From the NCBI RefSeq assembly GCF_018603515.1, contig NZ_JACATN010000004.1, forward strand, positions 62,001-126,000: a stretch of 64,000 nucleotides of DNA, given 5' to 3'. The notes under the pieces were generated by a model. The model saw only the letters and a program-made list of their open reading frames with translations. It searched no databases and had not been told where the DNA came from. Source of the stretch: Zobellia barbeyronii. Lineage in GTDB: Bacteria > Bacteroidota > Bacteroidia > Flavobacteriales > Flavobacteriaceae. Every line of letters starts with the position of its first letter. The first letter of the stretch is position 1. This document shows, piece by piece, positions 17,220-26,999 of the stretch. The position numbers and the translations under genes were made by a program.

Positions 17220-18602
17220 CTATTTTACAATACCGTATTTATCGAACAAGTAAACCAAACTAGCCATTGTAGCTGCACCTAGCTCCAACTCACGTTCATT
17301 AACATGTTCAAACGTATCGTTTTCCGCATGATGGTGTACAAAGTAACGTTGCGAATCAGGTCTAAGACCTGCCAAAACCATATCATCACTTTTTAAAGGT
17401 CTGATGTCTGCACCACTATATCCTTTTTCAAAAAGATGAATATAATACGGTTCAAAAAGGCTTTTCCAGCTATGAACTTGTTTCAGATTTTCGTCCGAAC
17501 AGTCAAAAGAAAATCCCCTTGGTGTAAAACCACCTGCATCACTTTCCAAAGCAAAAACGTGTTTTTCTTTTTTTCCACTGGCTACCTCTGCATACTTATT
17601 ACCACCTCTTAGTCCATTTTCTTCATTCATAAACAACACGGCACGAATGGTTCTTTTTGGCTTATACCCTGTGACTTTCAAAAGACGGAGTACATCCATG
17701 CTTTGTACACAACCAGCACCATCATCATGAGACCCGTCCCCTAAATCCCAAGAATCTAAATGACCACCTACGACCATAATTTCGTTTGGAAACTCACTTC
17801 CCTTTATTTCACCAATAACATTAAAAGAATCAACATCATTAAACTGCTTGCAATTCTGTTTAAAATAAAACTGAGTATCAGTGCTTAACTTTAAAGTAGT
17901 ACTCAACAATTCCGCACCTTTAGTACTTATTGCTGCAGCAGGAATTCTTTTTGACGCCGGTGTATCTCCATAGCCCATAGATCCCGTATGCGGATAATCA
18001 TCTAGTCGCAAATTCATAGACCTGACAATTATTCCAACTGCTCCATATTTTGCTGCCTCTTCGGCTCCTGAGTAACGCTGATCTACACAACCTGAATAGG
18101 AAGCAAAGGTGCTTATCACGGTAGGGTCCATTGGTCTATTATAAAAAACGATGTTACCTTCTATCTTAGCTTTACCTAATTTTTGCAAATCTTCAATACC
18201 TTGCACCTCTACAACACCTGCCTTAATTCCTGCCAGAGGTGTTGCTATAGACCCACCAAGTGCACAAATAGGTACATTGGTTGAAAGACCAGGGCTTGTT
18301 TCAAAATAGGCGAATTCTGGTGTGCCGCGAACCCATTTAGGAACTTTTACCGGCTGAAGCCAAACACGGTCAAGACCCAAAGAATCTAATTGAGCTTTAG
18401 TATAATCTACCGCTTCTTGAGCTTGCAGACTACCAGACAACCTACCTCCTATTTGATTAGAAAGATAATTAAGCCAGTCATAAGCCTGACCATCAGTAAG
18501 TGCTTGATCATAGATTTTTTTTAACTGTTTCTCATCTTCGTTTTGGGTATACCCATTTGTACTAAGACCTATACATAGTAGGAGAAGGATTATTTTCTTC
18601 AT
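17220..18602 (-). CDS. Secreted M28 family metallopeptidase with PA domain
   Basis: 460 residues, signal peptide (cleavage near GYTQ), then an N-terminal cap, a PA insert (about 120-250) and the M28 catalytic domain. Di-zinc ligands are intact: GGHLDSWDLGDGSHDDGAG (His, Asp), MNEENGLRGG (Glu pair), ESDAGG (Asp) and FVHHHAENDTFE (His). The arrangement resembles carboxypeptidase Q-type enzymes that release single amino acids from short peptides in the periplasm. Its start ATG overlaps the last base of the PPK2 stop, so the two are coupled. Confidence 0.92.
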   Translation of the reverse strand: MKKIILLLLCIGLSTNGYTQNEDEKQLKKIYDQALTDGQAYDWLNYLSNQIGGRLSGSLQAQEAVDYTKAQLDSLGLDRVWLQPVKVPKWVRGTPEFAYFETSPGLSTNVPICALGGSIATPLAGIKAGVVEVQGIEDLQKLGKAKIEGNIVFYNRPMDPTVISTFASYSGCVDQRYSGAEEAAKYGAVGIIVRSMNLRLDDYPHTGSMGYGDTPASKRIPAAAISTKGAELLSTTLKLSTDTQFYFKQNCKQFNDVDSFNVIGEIKGSEFPNEIMVVGGHLDSWDLGDGSHDDGAGCVQSMDVLRLLKVTGYKPKRTIRAVLFMNEENGLRGGNKYAEVASGKKEKHVFALESDAGGFTPRGFSFDCSDENLKQVHSWKSLFEPYYIHLFEKGYSGADIRPLKSDDMVLAGLRPDSQRYFVHHHAENDTFEHVNERELELGAATMASLVYLFDKYGIVK

Positions 18603-19483
18603 TAAGCTTCTTTTTCTAATTGTTCTTTATATTGCGCCAAGTTGGCTTTAATTTTATCATCAAGCTCCGGCTCCTTAATATCCTTATATTTTTTAAGCTC
18701 TTCAAGTAAGACAGAAGCCACTATTACTCGTGCAGCCTTTTTATTATCTGCAGGAACAACATACCATGGGGCGTGGGGTTTTGAAGTCTCGTTAATGGCT
18801 TCTTCATAAAATTTCTGATACGTATCCCATAACTTTCGTTCTTCAAGGTCTCCCGGAGAAAATTTCCAATTCTTACGTTTCAACTCCAATCTTCTAAGCA
18901 ACCTTAAGCGCTGCTCTTCTTTTGAAAGGTGAAGAAAAAACTTAAATACAATTGTACCACTTTCAGCAATATGCCGCTCAAAGTTATTTATCTGCTCAAA
19001 ACGTTTGTCCCAAAATTTCTGGTCAATATCAGACACCTCATGAATACCGGGAATATGCTCACCCATTATGTATTCTGGATGTACACGGGTCACTAAAACA
19101 TTCTCATAATGTGTTCTATTAAATACACCAAACTTTCCTTTTGCCGGTAAGGCTATATAGTGTCTCCATAGAAAATCATGACCCAACTCTAATTTGGTTG
19201 GCACCTTAAAACTGTGCACTACAACACCACGTGCATTAAAATCTTTGAATACTTCGCGAATTAAACTATCCTTTCCGGCGCTATCCATACCCTGTAAGCA
19301 GATTAATACGCTGTATTTTGAGTGAGCGTAGAGTGTATCTTGAAAATCACCCAGCTCCTCACGGATGGATTCCAAGTCCTTTTTCAGTTTTTTATCGCTG
19401 ACACCAAAATCTTCTTTGGTAGCACATTTTGACAACTCGATACTCTTATCGACCCTAAATGAGGTTATTTTTTTTCCATACAT
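18602..19483 (-). CDS. Polyphosphate kinase 2 family protein
   Basis: 293 residues. Walker A QGMDSAGKDS (about 65-73), Walker B FNRTHYENVLVTRVHPE and the lid ELKRKNWKFSPGDLEER identify PPK2, which uses inorganic polyphosphate to phosphorylate nucleotides (AMP to ADP or NDP to NTP). Length and lid suggest the single-domain class I or III type, but the class cannot be fixed by eye. Overlaps the M28 peptidase by one base. Confidence 0.92.
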   Translation of the reverse strand: MYGKKITSFRVDKSIELSKCATKEDFGVSDKKLKKDLESIREELGDFQDTLYAHSKYSVLICLQGMDSAGKDSLIREVFKDFNARGVVVHSFKVPTKLELGHDFLWRHYIALPAKGKFGVFNRTHYENVLVTRVHPEYIMGEHIPGIHEVSDIDQKFWDKRFEQINNFERHIAESGTIVFKFFLHLSKEEQRLRLLRRLELKRKNWKFSPGDLEERKLWDTYQKFYEEAINETSKPHAPWYVVPADNKKAARVIVASVLLEELKKYKDIKEPELDDKIKANLAQYKEQLEKEA

Positions 19484-19682
19484 AGGCTGAATATAAAACT
19501 ATTTTACCGTTGAACGGTTGAGAATGTTAAAAAAAATGACCGTTTAGCAACAGAAACTTCCGGTTCATCCAAAATACCTCAGAGGGGGCGCCATCCATCG
19601 AAAAAACTACACGTTAACCACCTGACCGGGGTAACTTTACATTGTAATAATCCCAAATTTTACAGCACATAAAACCTAACAT

Positions 19683-20372
19683 ATGAAGTTATTTTACTTT
19701 ATACTATTTCTATTCATATTTACATTTTCTTCCTCTTATGGGGCAAGTCAGGATTGTGATTATGCAACCTCTAATATAGGTTACGTAAAAAATCAAACTA
19801 AAAAAGCTCTTTCTATGAAAGACTTGCAAATGACTCGTTTTTATACATATAAGGCATTAACTGCCCTTGAGAAATCAAAAAAAAATATTGCAGATTGTGG
19901 TTGTGAAGAAGCTTCGGACAGTGTTCTAGAGAATATTGAATACTTAAAAAACGCCACTAAAGCCACTTCGCTTGCAGGTGCTAGAATATTATTGAACAAA
20001 GCACTTTTATTTAGCATAGAAAGCTTAGAAGCAATTGCAAACCATGATGAACATGGAAGTATATATGGTTCCGATAATTTGATTATGAACGTTGCAAGTT
20101 CTAACAAAGAAGAGACTATGGCTTTTCTTGACCAGAATAAAATACGTCAGAGAATAGACACCTCTTTATTGAAGTATAAAACTTCTTTAGATAATGTTAT
20201 AAATACCGTAGATTGTGCCGAAGCTCGTGCTTTTGCTCAAAATATTTACGAAAATTGTGAGCAAGAACTTTTAAAGCCGCACTTGTCTGAAAGCAAGAAA
20301 TACTACAATCTAAAGACCAAAGAAATTACCGAGAAGGCTCTTGACCGTTTGGGTAACTGCGAAAGGAAGTAG
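19683..20372 (+). CDS. Exported hypothetical protein
   Basis: Not recognised. 229 residues with a signal peptide (hydrophobic run then SSSYGAS before QDCDY). The mature part is helical and contains several Cys (CDYATS, DCGCEEAS, VDCAEARA, YENCEQEL, LGNCERK), spaced as if paired. It lies alone between PPK2 and the regulator gene and converges with the latter. No domain name can be given. Confidence 0.6.
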   Translation: MKLFYFILFLFIFTFSSSYGASQDCDYATSNIGYVKNQTKKALSMKDLQMTRFYTYKALTALEKSKKNIADCGCEEASDSVLENIEYLKNATKATSLAGARILLNKALLFSIESLEAIANHDEHGSIYGSDNLIMNVASSNKEETMAFLDQNKIRQRIDTSLLKYKTSLDNVINTVDCAEARAFAQNIYENCEQELLKPHLSESKKYYNLKTKEITEKALDRLGNCERK

Positions 20373-20430
20373 GACTATTTCATAATCCTACTCTACGTTT
20401 CCAGATATTACAGCTACGTGAATTTGTAGA

Positions 20431-21594
20431 TTATTTACTAGCAAAAAGTTTCACATCTTCTTCTGCTACTTCTTTTCCTCCTAAAATAATTAAACGTTCA
20501 ACAACGTTTCTTAGCTCTCTAATATTCCCTGTCCAATCGTAACTTTTAAGAAGTTTGATGGCTTTAGCCGAAAAAACTTTGGGTGCAATACCCTGTTCGG
20601 AAGCTATTTTTTTAGCAAAATGTTCTATAAGCAACGGTATATCATCCCGTCTATCATTCAAGGCTGGAACTTGGATTAAAATTACCGCCAATCTATGGTA
20701 CAAATCCTCTCGGAAATTACCTTCCTCTATCTCCTTCTTAAGATTTTTGTTCGTTGCAGCAATAACGCGTACATCTACTTTAATATCCTTATCAGTACCT
20801 ACACGAGAAATTTTACTTTCCTGAAGAGCTCTTAGCACCTTGGCTTGGGCAGATAAACTCATATCACCAATTTCATCAAGAAAAATAGTACCCTTATTAG
20901 CTGCTTCAAATTTACCGGCACGGTCCCTTACGGCAGATGTAAAAGCACCTTTTACGTGACCAAAAAGCTCGCTTTCTATTAATTCTGATGGAATAGCGGC
21001 ACAATTCACCTCAATAAACGGCCCACCGCTACGGTAACTTTTTTCATGAACCCAGTGTGCTACTAGCTCTTTACCCGTACCGTTTGAACCTGTTATAAGC
21101 ACACGGGCATCAGTAGGAGCCACTTTCTCAATCATATCTTTAATAACGGAAATCTCTTCGCTATTACCGATCATCTCATAATTCTTACTCACCTTTTTCT
21201 TCAATACCTTATTTTCAACAACCAACACTTTGCGATCTACCGCATTTCGTACAGTTGTCAAAAGGCGGTTAAGATCTGGTGGTTTTGAAATGTAGTCAAA
21301 AGCACCAAGCCTCATGGTGTTTACCGCAGTATCTAAATCTCCATGACCGGAAATCATTATAAAGGGAATTTCTGGCTTTATTTTACGAGCCGCTTCGAGC
21401 ACTTCTACACCATCCATTTTTGGCATCTTAATATCGCAGAGCACAAGATCATAATCGTTGTTCTTGACAGCTTCTAGACCTTTTAGACCGTCTTCTGCTT
21501 CTTCCAGTTGATAACTGTCGCTTTCTTCGGAAAGAATCTTAACCAGTACACGTCTAATTGCAGCTTCGTCTTCGATTACCAATATTTTGGGCAT
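20431..21594 (-). CDS. NtrC-like response regulator lacking the DNA-binding domain
   Basis: 387 residues: receiver domain (phospho-acceptor Asp54 in LCDIKMPKMDG; conserved Lys in SKPPD) and a sigma-54 AAA+ domain with Walker A GSNGTGKE, the GAFTSA loop (usual GAFTGA), Walker B LDEIGDMS and the arginine finger region. It ends at EEDVKLFASK soon after the AAA+ lid, with no Fis-type HTH. Such regulators act either from solution on sigma-54 polymerase or not as DNA-bound activators at all. Last gene of the ABC-MscS-barrel operon. No kinase gene is adjacent. Confidence 0.9.
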   Translation of the reverse strand: MPKILVIEDEAAIRRVLVKILSEESDSYQLEEAEDGLKGLEAVKNNDYDLVLCDIKMPKMDGVEVLEAARKIKPEIPFIMISGHGDLDTAVNTMRLGAFDYISKPPDLNRLLTTVRNAVDRKVLVVENKVLKKKVSKNYEMIGNSEEISVIKDMIEKVAPTDARVLITGSNGTGKELVAHWVHEKSYRSGGPFIEVNCAAIPSELIESELFGHVKGAFTSAVRDRAGKFEAANKGTIFLDEIGDMSLSAQAKVLRALQESKISRVGTDKDIKVDVRVIAATNKNLKKEIEEGNFREDLYHRLAVILIQVPALNDRRDDIPLLIEHFAKKIASEQGIAPKVFSAKAIKLLKSYDWTGNIRELRNVVERLIILGGKEVAEEDVKLFASK

Positions 21595-21606
21595 AGTATC
21601 TTAATT

Positions 21607-22485
21607 TTAAAGTCCTATTCTAAATCCTGTTCTAAAGTAGAAACTAGGATTATCGTTTAATGTAAAAATGTCATTTCTGTCTTCGTCTCTTAATACTCCA
21701 TCTTGAAATACCGTATGACCAGCATAAGCATAAAGAAATGTATTTGCAGCTAATTTATATTGATAGCCCACAGTAACTAATGCCGCCGATGATGATACCG
21801 AAGAAGCACTTGTTGTATTAGGTAGAACGATATTATTTTGCAAATTCACATAATAACCATCAAAAATAAATTCAGTCTGAAACTGATGCTTTTCTTTCAT
21901 GTGATATTTCATTCCGGTTTTTGGGACTCCCACAACATAGCTCCAGTTTTTATGAAAGCGTTTTTCATAATAGAAAATAGGCAAAGGCACACGAAGCGCT
22001 ACTGTAGAATTATAAGCAATACCTAAAACCATAATAGAAGGTTTATCTATATTCTTCTTCTCTTTAAGAAAACCTGCCGTAGCATTTACCGAAAAATCTC
22101 CGTTTTCCAAAGGGTTTGACAAGGTAGATGACAAACGAGGTGTAACCACGCCTATAAACCGCCAGTCTGGTGTAAATTTCCAAACATAGGCCATATTAAA
22201 GTCTACTACATGAAACTGCTTTAGACCGGCACTACTAAAAGGGAGCTCTCTTTGTAAATTATAAGCTAATCGGTTATATTCTACTCCAATTACCACTAGA
22301 TTATTAGAATCTTTCACTTTTATAGGTACATTCACCAAAAGCTTCATCCTAGATAGCTCGGCATCCGAACCATTTCTTGGCATCATCATATACTCTGCCC
22401 TTACTATGTCTGGAGTTTGGCTTAGACCAACAAAAGACCACAAAAGAAAAAAGACAGCACAGGCACTAAATTTTCTGCAATTCAC
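21607..22485 (-). CDS. DUF6268-type outer-membrane beta-barrel protein
   Basis: 292 residues with a signal peptide and repeated amphipathic beta strands (alternating hydrophobic residues, aromatic belts such as FYYEKRF and YAYAGH) ending in a strand that closes with a terminal Leu-like residue (FRTGFRIGL). It is similar in pattern to DUF6268 proteins found in Bacteroidota; no substrate is known. It begins one base after the MscS gene stop and is 12 bases before the regulator, so it is in the operon. Confidence 0.75.
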   Translation of the reverse strand: MNCRKFSACAVFFLLWSFVGLSQTPDIVRAEYMMMPRNGSDAELSRMKLLVNVPIKVKDSNNLVVIGVEYNRLAYNLQRELPFSSAGLKQFHVVDFNMAYVWKFTPDWRFIGVVTPRLSSTLSNPLENGDFSVNATAGFLKEKKNIDKPSIMVLGIAYNSTVALRVPLPIFYYEKRFHKNWSYVVGVPKTGMKYHMKEKHQFQTEFIFDGYYVNLQNNIVLPNTTSASSVSSSAALVTVGYQYKLAANTFLYAYAGHTVFQDGVLRDEDRNDIFTLNDNPSFYFRTGFRIGL

Positions 22486-22486
22486 T

Positions 22487-23413
22487 CTATTTTGCTTCTA
22501 TATTATTAGCGTTACTATGTTGAAACGGTTTCTGTTGAATAATATGTACATCTCTTTGCGGAAACGGTATAGAAATATTGTTCTTTCTAAATTCCGCGTC
22601 TAATTTATATCGCATTTCACTTTTAACTCTAGTGACATTAAAACTATCTATAGTATAAAAATTAAGAGTAAACAGTAAGGCTGAGTCTCCAAAATCTTCA
22701 AAAATTACAAATGGCTTTGGACTTTTTAATATGCCCTTTTGCCCTCCTGCAAGAGTTTCTAAGATTTTCGTTGCCAAATTAATATCGCTGCCATATGCAA
22801 TACCAATTTTAATTTGCTCTCTGGTTGTTTTATGGTTTTGGGTATAGTTATAAATTATGTCGCTGATAAACTTATGATTGGGAATGATTATTACTTTATC
22901 ATCTCTAGTTATAGCCCTGGTTGTTCTCAATTTTATTTCAAACACCTTGCCAACTTTACTATCTATTTCTATAATATCACCAACATGAAGAGATTTATCT
23001 ATAATAATAAAAATACCTCCAATTACATCTTGAAAGAGCTCTTGTAACGCTAAGCCCAAACCAACAAAAAGTGCTGCAGAAGCCGTAAGAAGTAGTGTTA
23101 TATCTATACCGGCCGCACTCATAGTCAAGAGGATAACCACTACATAGACTAAGTACCTTATGAATTTAAAAACACTAACAAACTTAAGTTTGTCTTCTGC
23201 TTCCATACGTTGCGTTAAAAGTATACGCAACCATTTTAGCACAAACCCGGTAATTAAGAAAACAACAGTTACCAGCAGCAAAAGTCCAATAGTAATATTA
23301 ATGGAGTTTTCTCCCTCCCCATACCTGAGTCCAAGATTAAGAAAATCCTTAATCCCTTGCCAAAGGCCTACTTCTAGAATTTCTTCTACTTTACTTTGCG
23401 TTTCTTGAATCAT
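22487..23413 (-). CDS. Mechanosensitive channel, MscS family
   Basis: 308 residues. Membrane helices at about 30-55, 70-95 and the pore helix region SAAALFVGLGLALQELFQDVIGG, followed by the beta domain motif GDIIEIDSKVGKVFEI and IIPNHKFISD, all typical of MscS. It releases osmolytes when membrane tension rises. ATG at 23413 is chosen; a start at 23431 would overlap the permease gene by 16 bases. Part of the ABC-to-regulator operon. Confidence 0.93.
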   Translation of the reverse strand: MIQETQSKVEEILEVGLWQGIKDFLNLGLRYGEGENSINITIGLLLLVTVVFLITGFVLKWLRILLTQRMEAEDKLKFVSVFKFIRYLVYVVVILLTMSAAGIDITLLLTASAALFVGLGLALQELFQDVIGGIFIIIDKSLHVGDIIEIDSKVGKVFEIKLRTTRAITRDDKVIIIPNHKFISDIIYNYTQNHKTTREQIKIGIAYGSDINLATKILETLAGGQKGILKSPKPFVIFEDFGDSALLFTLNFYTIDSFNVTRVKSEMRYKLDAEFRKNNISIPFPQRDVHIIQQKPFQHSNANNIEAK

Positions 23414-23415
23414 GC

Positions 23416-24744
23416 TCAATATTTTAACCACTTGAACAATTCCTTATAGGTTGGTTTTTTACCGTACATAAGAATACCTACCCTATAAATTTTTGCAGCC
23501 AGCCATACTATACCTATAAATGTAACAATTAATAGGACAATAGAAGTGACCAGTTCCCAAACGGGTACACCTCCTTCTCCAATACCTCCAGGCAGACGCA
23601 TGAGCATAACAATTGGAGAGGTTAACGGGAACAATGAAAAACCAACAGCAATAGGACCATGTGGATTACTAAAGACCGAAAAGAAGCCCACATAGATAGC
23701 TAGCATTAAGGGTAAAATAATAGGAAAAATAAATTGTTGTGTATCCGTCTCATTATCTACTGCAGCTCCTATAGCCGCATAAATTGAGCTATAAATTAAA
23801 TAACCCAGTATAAAATATATCAAAAAGAAAGTAATAAGCATCGCCCACGGAATCTTAAAAAGTTCTTGGGCATATAACTGCATGGTCTGGTCTACCGTAG
23901 GTAAGCTAGGCCCCATATTTGGGGCAATGGATGCTCCAGCATTCATTGCAGATGGGTCTATATCAAAAACGGCAAATGATATTAATAGAAGAATACTCGC
24001 GGATACAATCCAAATGGCAAATTGAGTAAGCCCCGCTAGAGAAGTACCTATTATTTTACCCAGCATGAGCTGAAACGGTTTTACAGATGAAATAATAACC
24101 TCAATAATTCGGCTGGTTTTTTCTTCTATGACACTCCGCATGACAAAACCTCCGTAGATGATAATAAACATCATAATCAAGTAGCCAAAACCACCCCCAA
24201 TAAAAGCCTTTATTTCATTTATACCCTTAAGGTTCGTCTCTCCGGAAAAGGTTTCTGTATTCATCTGAAAATGCGTATCCATCTTTGCGAAATCTGCCGC
24301 AGAGATACCCAATTGATGTAATCCTTCTTGACGTAATCGCTCTTGAAAAGTATTCTCAAGTCTTTCTACTACCTGAGTAGGAGGCGCATCTTTTGTATAA
24401 AAGAAAGAGCGTTTTGTTACGGCTCTTACAGTTGAATCTTTTGGTATATACAAAAGACCATCAAAACCTAAACTGGCAACAGAGTCTTTTGCCTCTTGTA
24501 ACGTAACATCCCTAAAATCTACAAATGCTGTGGTTGCGCTAGGTACAAAATCATTTGAAAAAAAATTACTCTCGTTTAATATTCCTATAACCCGAGATTC
24601 GTTATCATTCACTTTGGCCAAATACGCAACAAGTACCACCATTGCGACCATAAGAATGGGACTTAAAAATGTCATTATAACGAAAGACTTATTCCGCACC
24701 TTGGCTAAATACTCCCTTTTTATAATTAGTGGTAATTTATTCAT
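23416..24744 (-). CDS. ABC-2 type transporter permease (NatB-like)
   Basis: 442 residues: N-terminal helix (about 20-45), a large extracytoplasmic domain (about 50-180) and five further helices in the C-terminal half (IIIYGGFVMRSVIEEKTSRIIE is the conserved ABC-2 motif). Partner of the ATPase encoded just upstream; the genes overlap by eight bases. NatAB-type systems export sodium or drugs; substrate not proved here. Confidence 0.9.
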   Translation of the reverse strand: MNKLPLIIKREYLAKVRNKSFVIMTFLSPILMVAMVVLVAYLAKVNDNESRVIGILNESNFFSNDFVPSATTAFVDFRDVTLQEAKDSVASLGFDGLLYIPKDSTVRAVTKRSFFYTKDAPPTQVVERLENTFQERLRQEGLHQLGISAADFAKMDTHFQMNTETFSGETNLKGINEIKAFIGGGFGYLIMMFIIIYGGFVMRSVIEEKTSRIIEVIISSVKPFQLMLGKIIGTSLAGLTQFAIWIVSASILLLISFAVFDIDPSAMNAGASIAPNMGPSLPTVDQTMQLYAQELFKIPWAMLITFFLIYFILGYLIYSSIYAAIGAAVDNETDTQQFIFPIILPLMLAIYVGFFSVFSNPHGPIAVGFSLFPLTSPIVMLMRLPGGIGEGGVPVWELVTSIVLLIVTFIGIVWLAAKIYRVGILMYGKKPTYKELFKWLKY

Positions 24745-25678
24745 CTAGACCTTTTCCTTTACTTTGTACCGTTTGTATAAAAATTTCACTTGTAGACGGA
24801 ATGGTCTCTACAAAATGATTGATGTTTGCTTTTGATGCCAAATAAGTCAATAATTCTCCTGAATCGTCCGTAGGCAATTGAAGGGTGAAATCTAACTGAT
24901 TTTCCTTAGCATCAAATTTAGAAGCACTTATTGTGAATTTATCTGTTAATTCTCTTAAAAGTATATCCGCATTATTTGTCTGCAAGCCTACATTAAATAT
25001 GTTGTTCTTATAGGCTTTTTTAATATCAGATAACTTACCGTCTAATATTTTTTCGGAGCGGTGTATTAATGCTATGTACTCGCAAAGTTCTTCAACAGAT
25101 TCCATTCTATGGGTCGAAAATATAATTGATGTTCCATTATCTTTTAACCTGAGTATTTCTTCTTTTATAATATTGGCATTAATAGGGTCAAACCCACTAA
25201 AAGGTTCATCAAAAATTAAGAGTTTTGGCTCATGTAATACAGTTACAATGAACTGTATTTTTTGCGCCATACCTTTAGAAAGTTCTTGAATTTTCTTGTT
25301 CCACCAATCGCCTATCTCTAATCTTTCGAACCAAAATTTTAATCTCTTTTTTGCCTCGGGTTTTGATAGTCCTTTTAATTGTGCAAGATAAAGTGCTTGC
25401 TCACCAACCTTCATACTCTTGTATAGACCTCTTTCTTCCGGCAAGTACCCAATTTGGGCAATATGTTCTGCTTTTAATGGCTTTCCATTAAACAAAACCT
25501 CACCACTGTCTGGGTATGTAATTTGATTTATAATACGAATAAGGGTAGTCTTCCCTGCACCGTTAGGACCAAGAAGTCCGTAGATACTATTTTCAGGAAT
25601 CTCTAAAGAAATTTTGTCTAGAGCGGTATATTCTCCAAATTGTTTGGTGACCTCTTTAGTGACCAAAATATTGTTCAT
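24737..25678 (-). CDS. ABC transporter ATP-binding protein (NatA-like)
   Basis: 313 residues. Walker A GPNGAGKTTLIRI, Q-loop GYLPEERGLY, signature ELSKGMAQK, Walker B LLIFDEPFSGFDP and H-loop FSTHRMES are present. The C-terminal 80 residues form the extra domain common to NatA-like ATPases. First gene of a five-gene operon: ATPase, permease, MscS channel, barrel, regulator. The signature is LSKG rather than LSGG, usual for this subfamily. Confidence 0.93.
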   Translation of the reverse strand: MNNILVTKEVTKQFGEYTALDKISLEIPENSIYGLLGPNGAGKTTLIRIINQITYPDSGEVLFNGKPLKAEHIAQIGYLPEERGLYKSMKVGEQALYLAQLKGLSKPEAKKRLKFWFERLEIGDWWNKKIQELSKGMAQKIQFIVTVLHEPKLLIFDEPFSGFDPINANIIKEEILRLKDNGTSIIFSTHRMESVEELCEYIALIHRSEKILDGKLSDIKKAYKNNIFNVGLQTNNADILLRELTDKFTISASKFDAKENQLDFTLQLPTDDSGELLTYLASKANINHFVETIPSTSEIFIQTVQSKGKGLDE

Positions 25679-25859
25679 ACAAGAATTTTGTCAAAGATAG
25701 TTTTTTGTCTTCACAAGACATTGCCAATGTCTCTAAAAACAAAACCCACCCTTAAGTAAATAAGGATGGGAAAAAAATTGCTATGAAAAAGAAAATTAAT
25801 ATTGGAATCCAATATTAAACCAAATATACGTTTTTTATTTAAAACCCAATAAAATGGAT

Positions 25860-26990
25860 TTATGAGAACATATCTTTCACTTTTTCAAAGAATGACTTAT
25901 CAGATTTCTCAGGTTTTGGTACAAAATTTTCATTGTTCTGCATTCGCTCAAAGAAGTCTTTTTGCTCTTTGTTCAGCTCTCTTGGAGTCCAAACATTTAC
26001 ATGAACTAATAAATCGCCACTACCGTAACCATTAATGCTTGAGATACCTTTACCTCTTAAGCGTAGTATTTTACCAGACTGAATACCAGACTCTAGTTTT
26101 ATGCGGACTTTACCAACAACAGCATCAATTTCTTTAGAAGTACCCAAAACGGCTTCAGAAAAACTAATGTATAAGTCATAATGCAGGTTATCTCCTTCAC
26201 GTTTTAAAGTCTCGTGATCTATAGTCTCAATAGCCACTAACAGGTCTCCAGGTATTCCATTACTACCAGGTGCATCGTTACCTTTATTAGGTACCTTTAA
26301 CTGCATACCATCTTCTACCCCTGCTGGAATATTAATAGACACAGTTTCCTCAGTAACTTTAAGTCCTTGAGCATCGGCATCACTAGGTTTTTTATCTAAA
26401 ACCTGACCACTACCACCACAAGTACTACAGGTTGCTGCAGTTTGCATACGTCCAAGAATTGTATTGGTAATTTTGGTCACCTGACCAGCACCTCCACAAG
26501 TTCCACAAGTCCTGTATGTAACACCGCTTACCTGTTTTTTTCTTTTGACCTTTATCTTTTTCTCAACGCCATTGGCTACTTCTTCCAAGGTTAACTTTAC
26601 ACGTATACGTAGGTTACTTCCTTTAACCCTACGTTGGCCTCCACCAAAACCTCCGCCGCCGAAACCACCGCCACCGCCACCAAAGGCGCTACCGAAAATG
26701 TCTCCAAACTGACTGAAGATATCATCCATGTTCATTCCACCGCCGCCGCCGCCGAAACCGCCAGAACCGTCAAAAGCGCCATGTCCGAACTGGTCATAAC
26801 GTGCTTTTTTGTCAGCATTACTCAAAACCTCATACGCTTCCGCAGACTTCTTGAACAATTCTTCAGCCTTGGGATCACCCTGATTTTTATCTGGATGATG
26901 CTCCAATGCCTTTTTTCTATAGGCTTTTTTTATCTCCGCTGCGCTGGCACTTTTACTAATGCCAAGTACTTCATAATAATCTTCCTTCAT
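25860..26990 (-). CDS. dnaJ: Chaperone DnaJ (Hsp40) with reduced zinc domain
   Basis: 376 residues: J domain with the HPD motif (EHHPDKNQGD, stimulates DnaK), Gly/Phe-rich linker (about 75-120, a dense run of Gly), zinc region and C-terminal substrate domain. The zinc region shows only two CxxCxGxG-type motifs (CGTCGGAG and CSTCGGSG) where classical DnaJ has four. This reduced form appears typical of the Flavobacteriaceae. It follows grpE by nine bases, so grpE-dnaJ is an operon; dnaK is not in the window. Confidence 0.95.
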   Translation of the reverse strand: MKEDYYEVLGISKSASAAEIKKAYRKKALEHHPDKNQGDPKAEELFKKSAEAYEVLSNADKKARYDQFGHGAFDGSGGFGGGGGGMNMDDIFSQFGDIFGSAFGGGGGGFGGGGFGGGQRRVKGSNLRIRVKLTLEEVANGVEKKIKVKRKKQVSGVTYRTCGTCGGAGQVTKITNTILGRMQTAATCSTCGGSGQVLDKKPSDADAQGLKVTEETVSINIPAGVEDGMQLKVPNKGNDAPGSNGIPGDLLVAIETIDHETLKREGDNLHYDLYISFSEAVLGTSKEIDAVVGKVRIKLESGIQSGKILRLRGKGISSINGYGSGDLLVHVNVWTPRELNKEQKDFFERMQNNENFVPKPEKSDKSFFEKVKDMFS

Positions 26991-26999
26991 TCTTGATTT

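Noticed and set aside
26634-26996. Plus-strand frame opposite dnaJ
   Set aside because: It is a by-product of the Gly-rich repeat of DnaJ; composition is low complexity.
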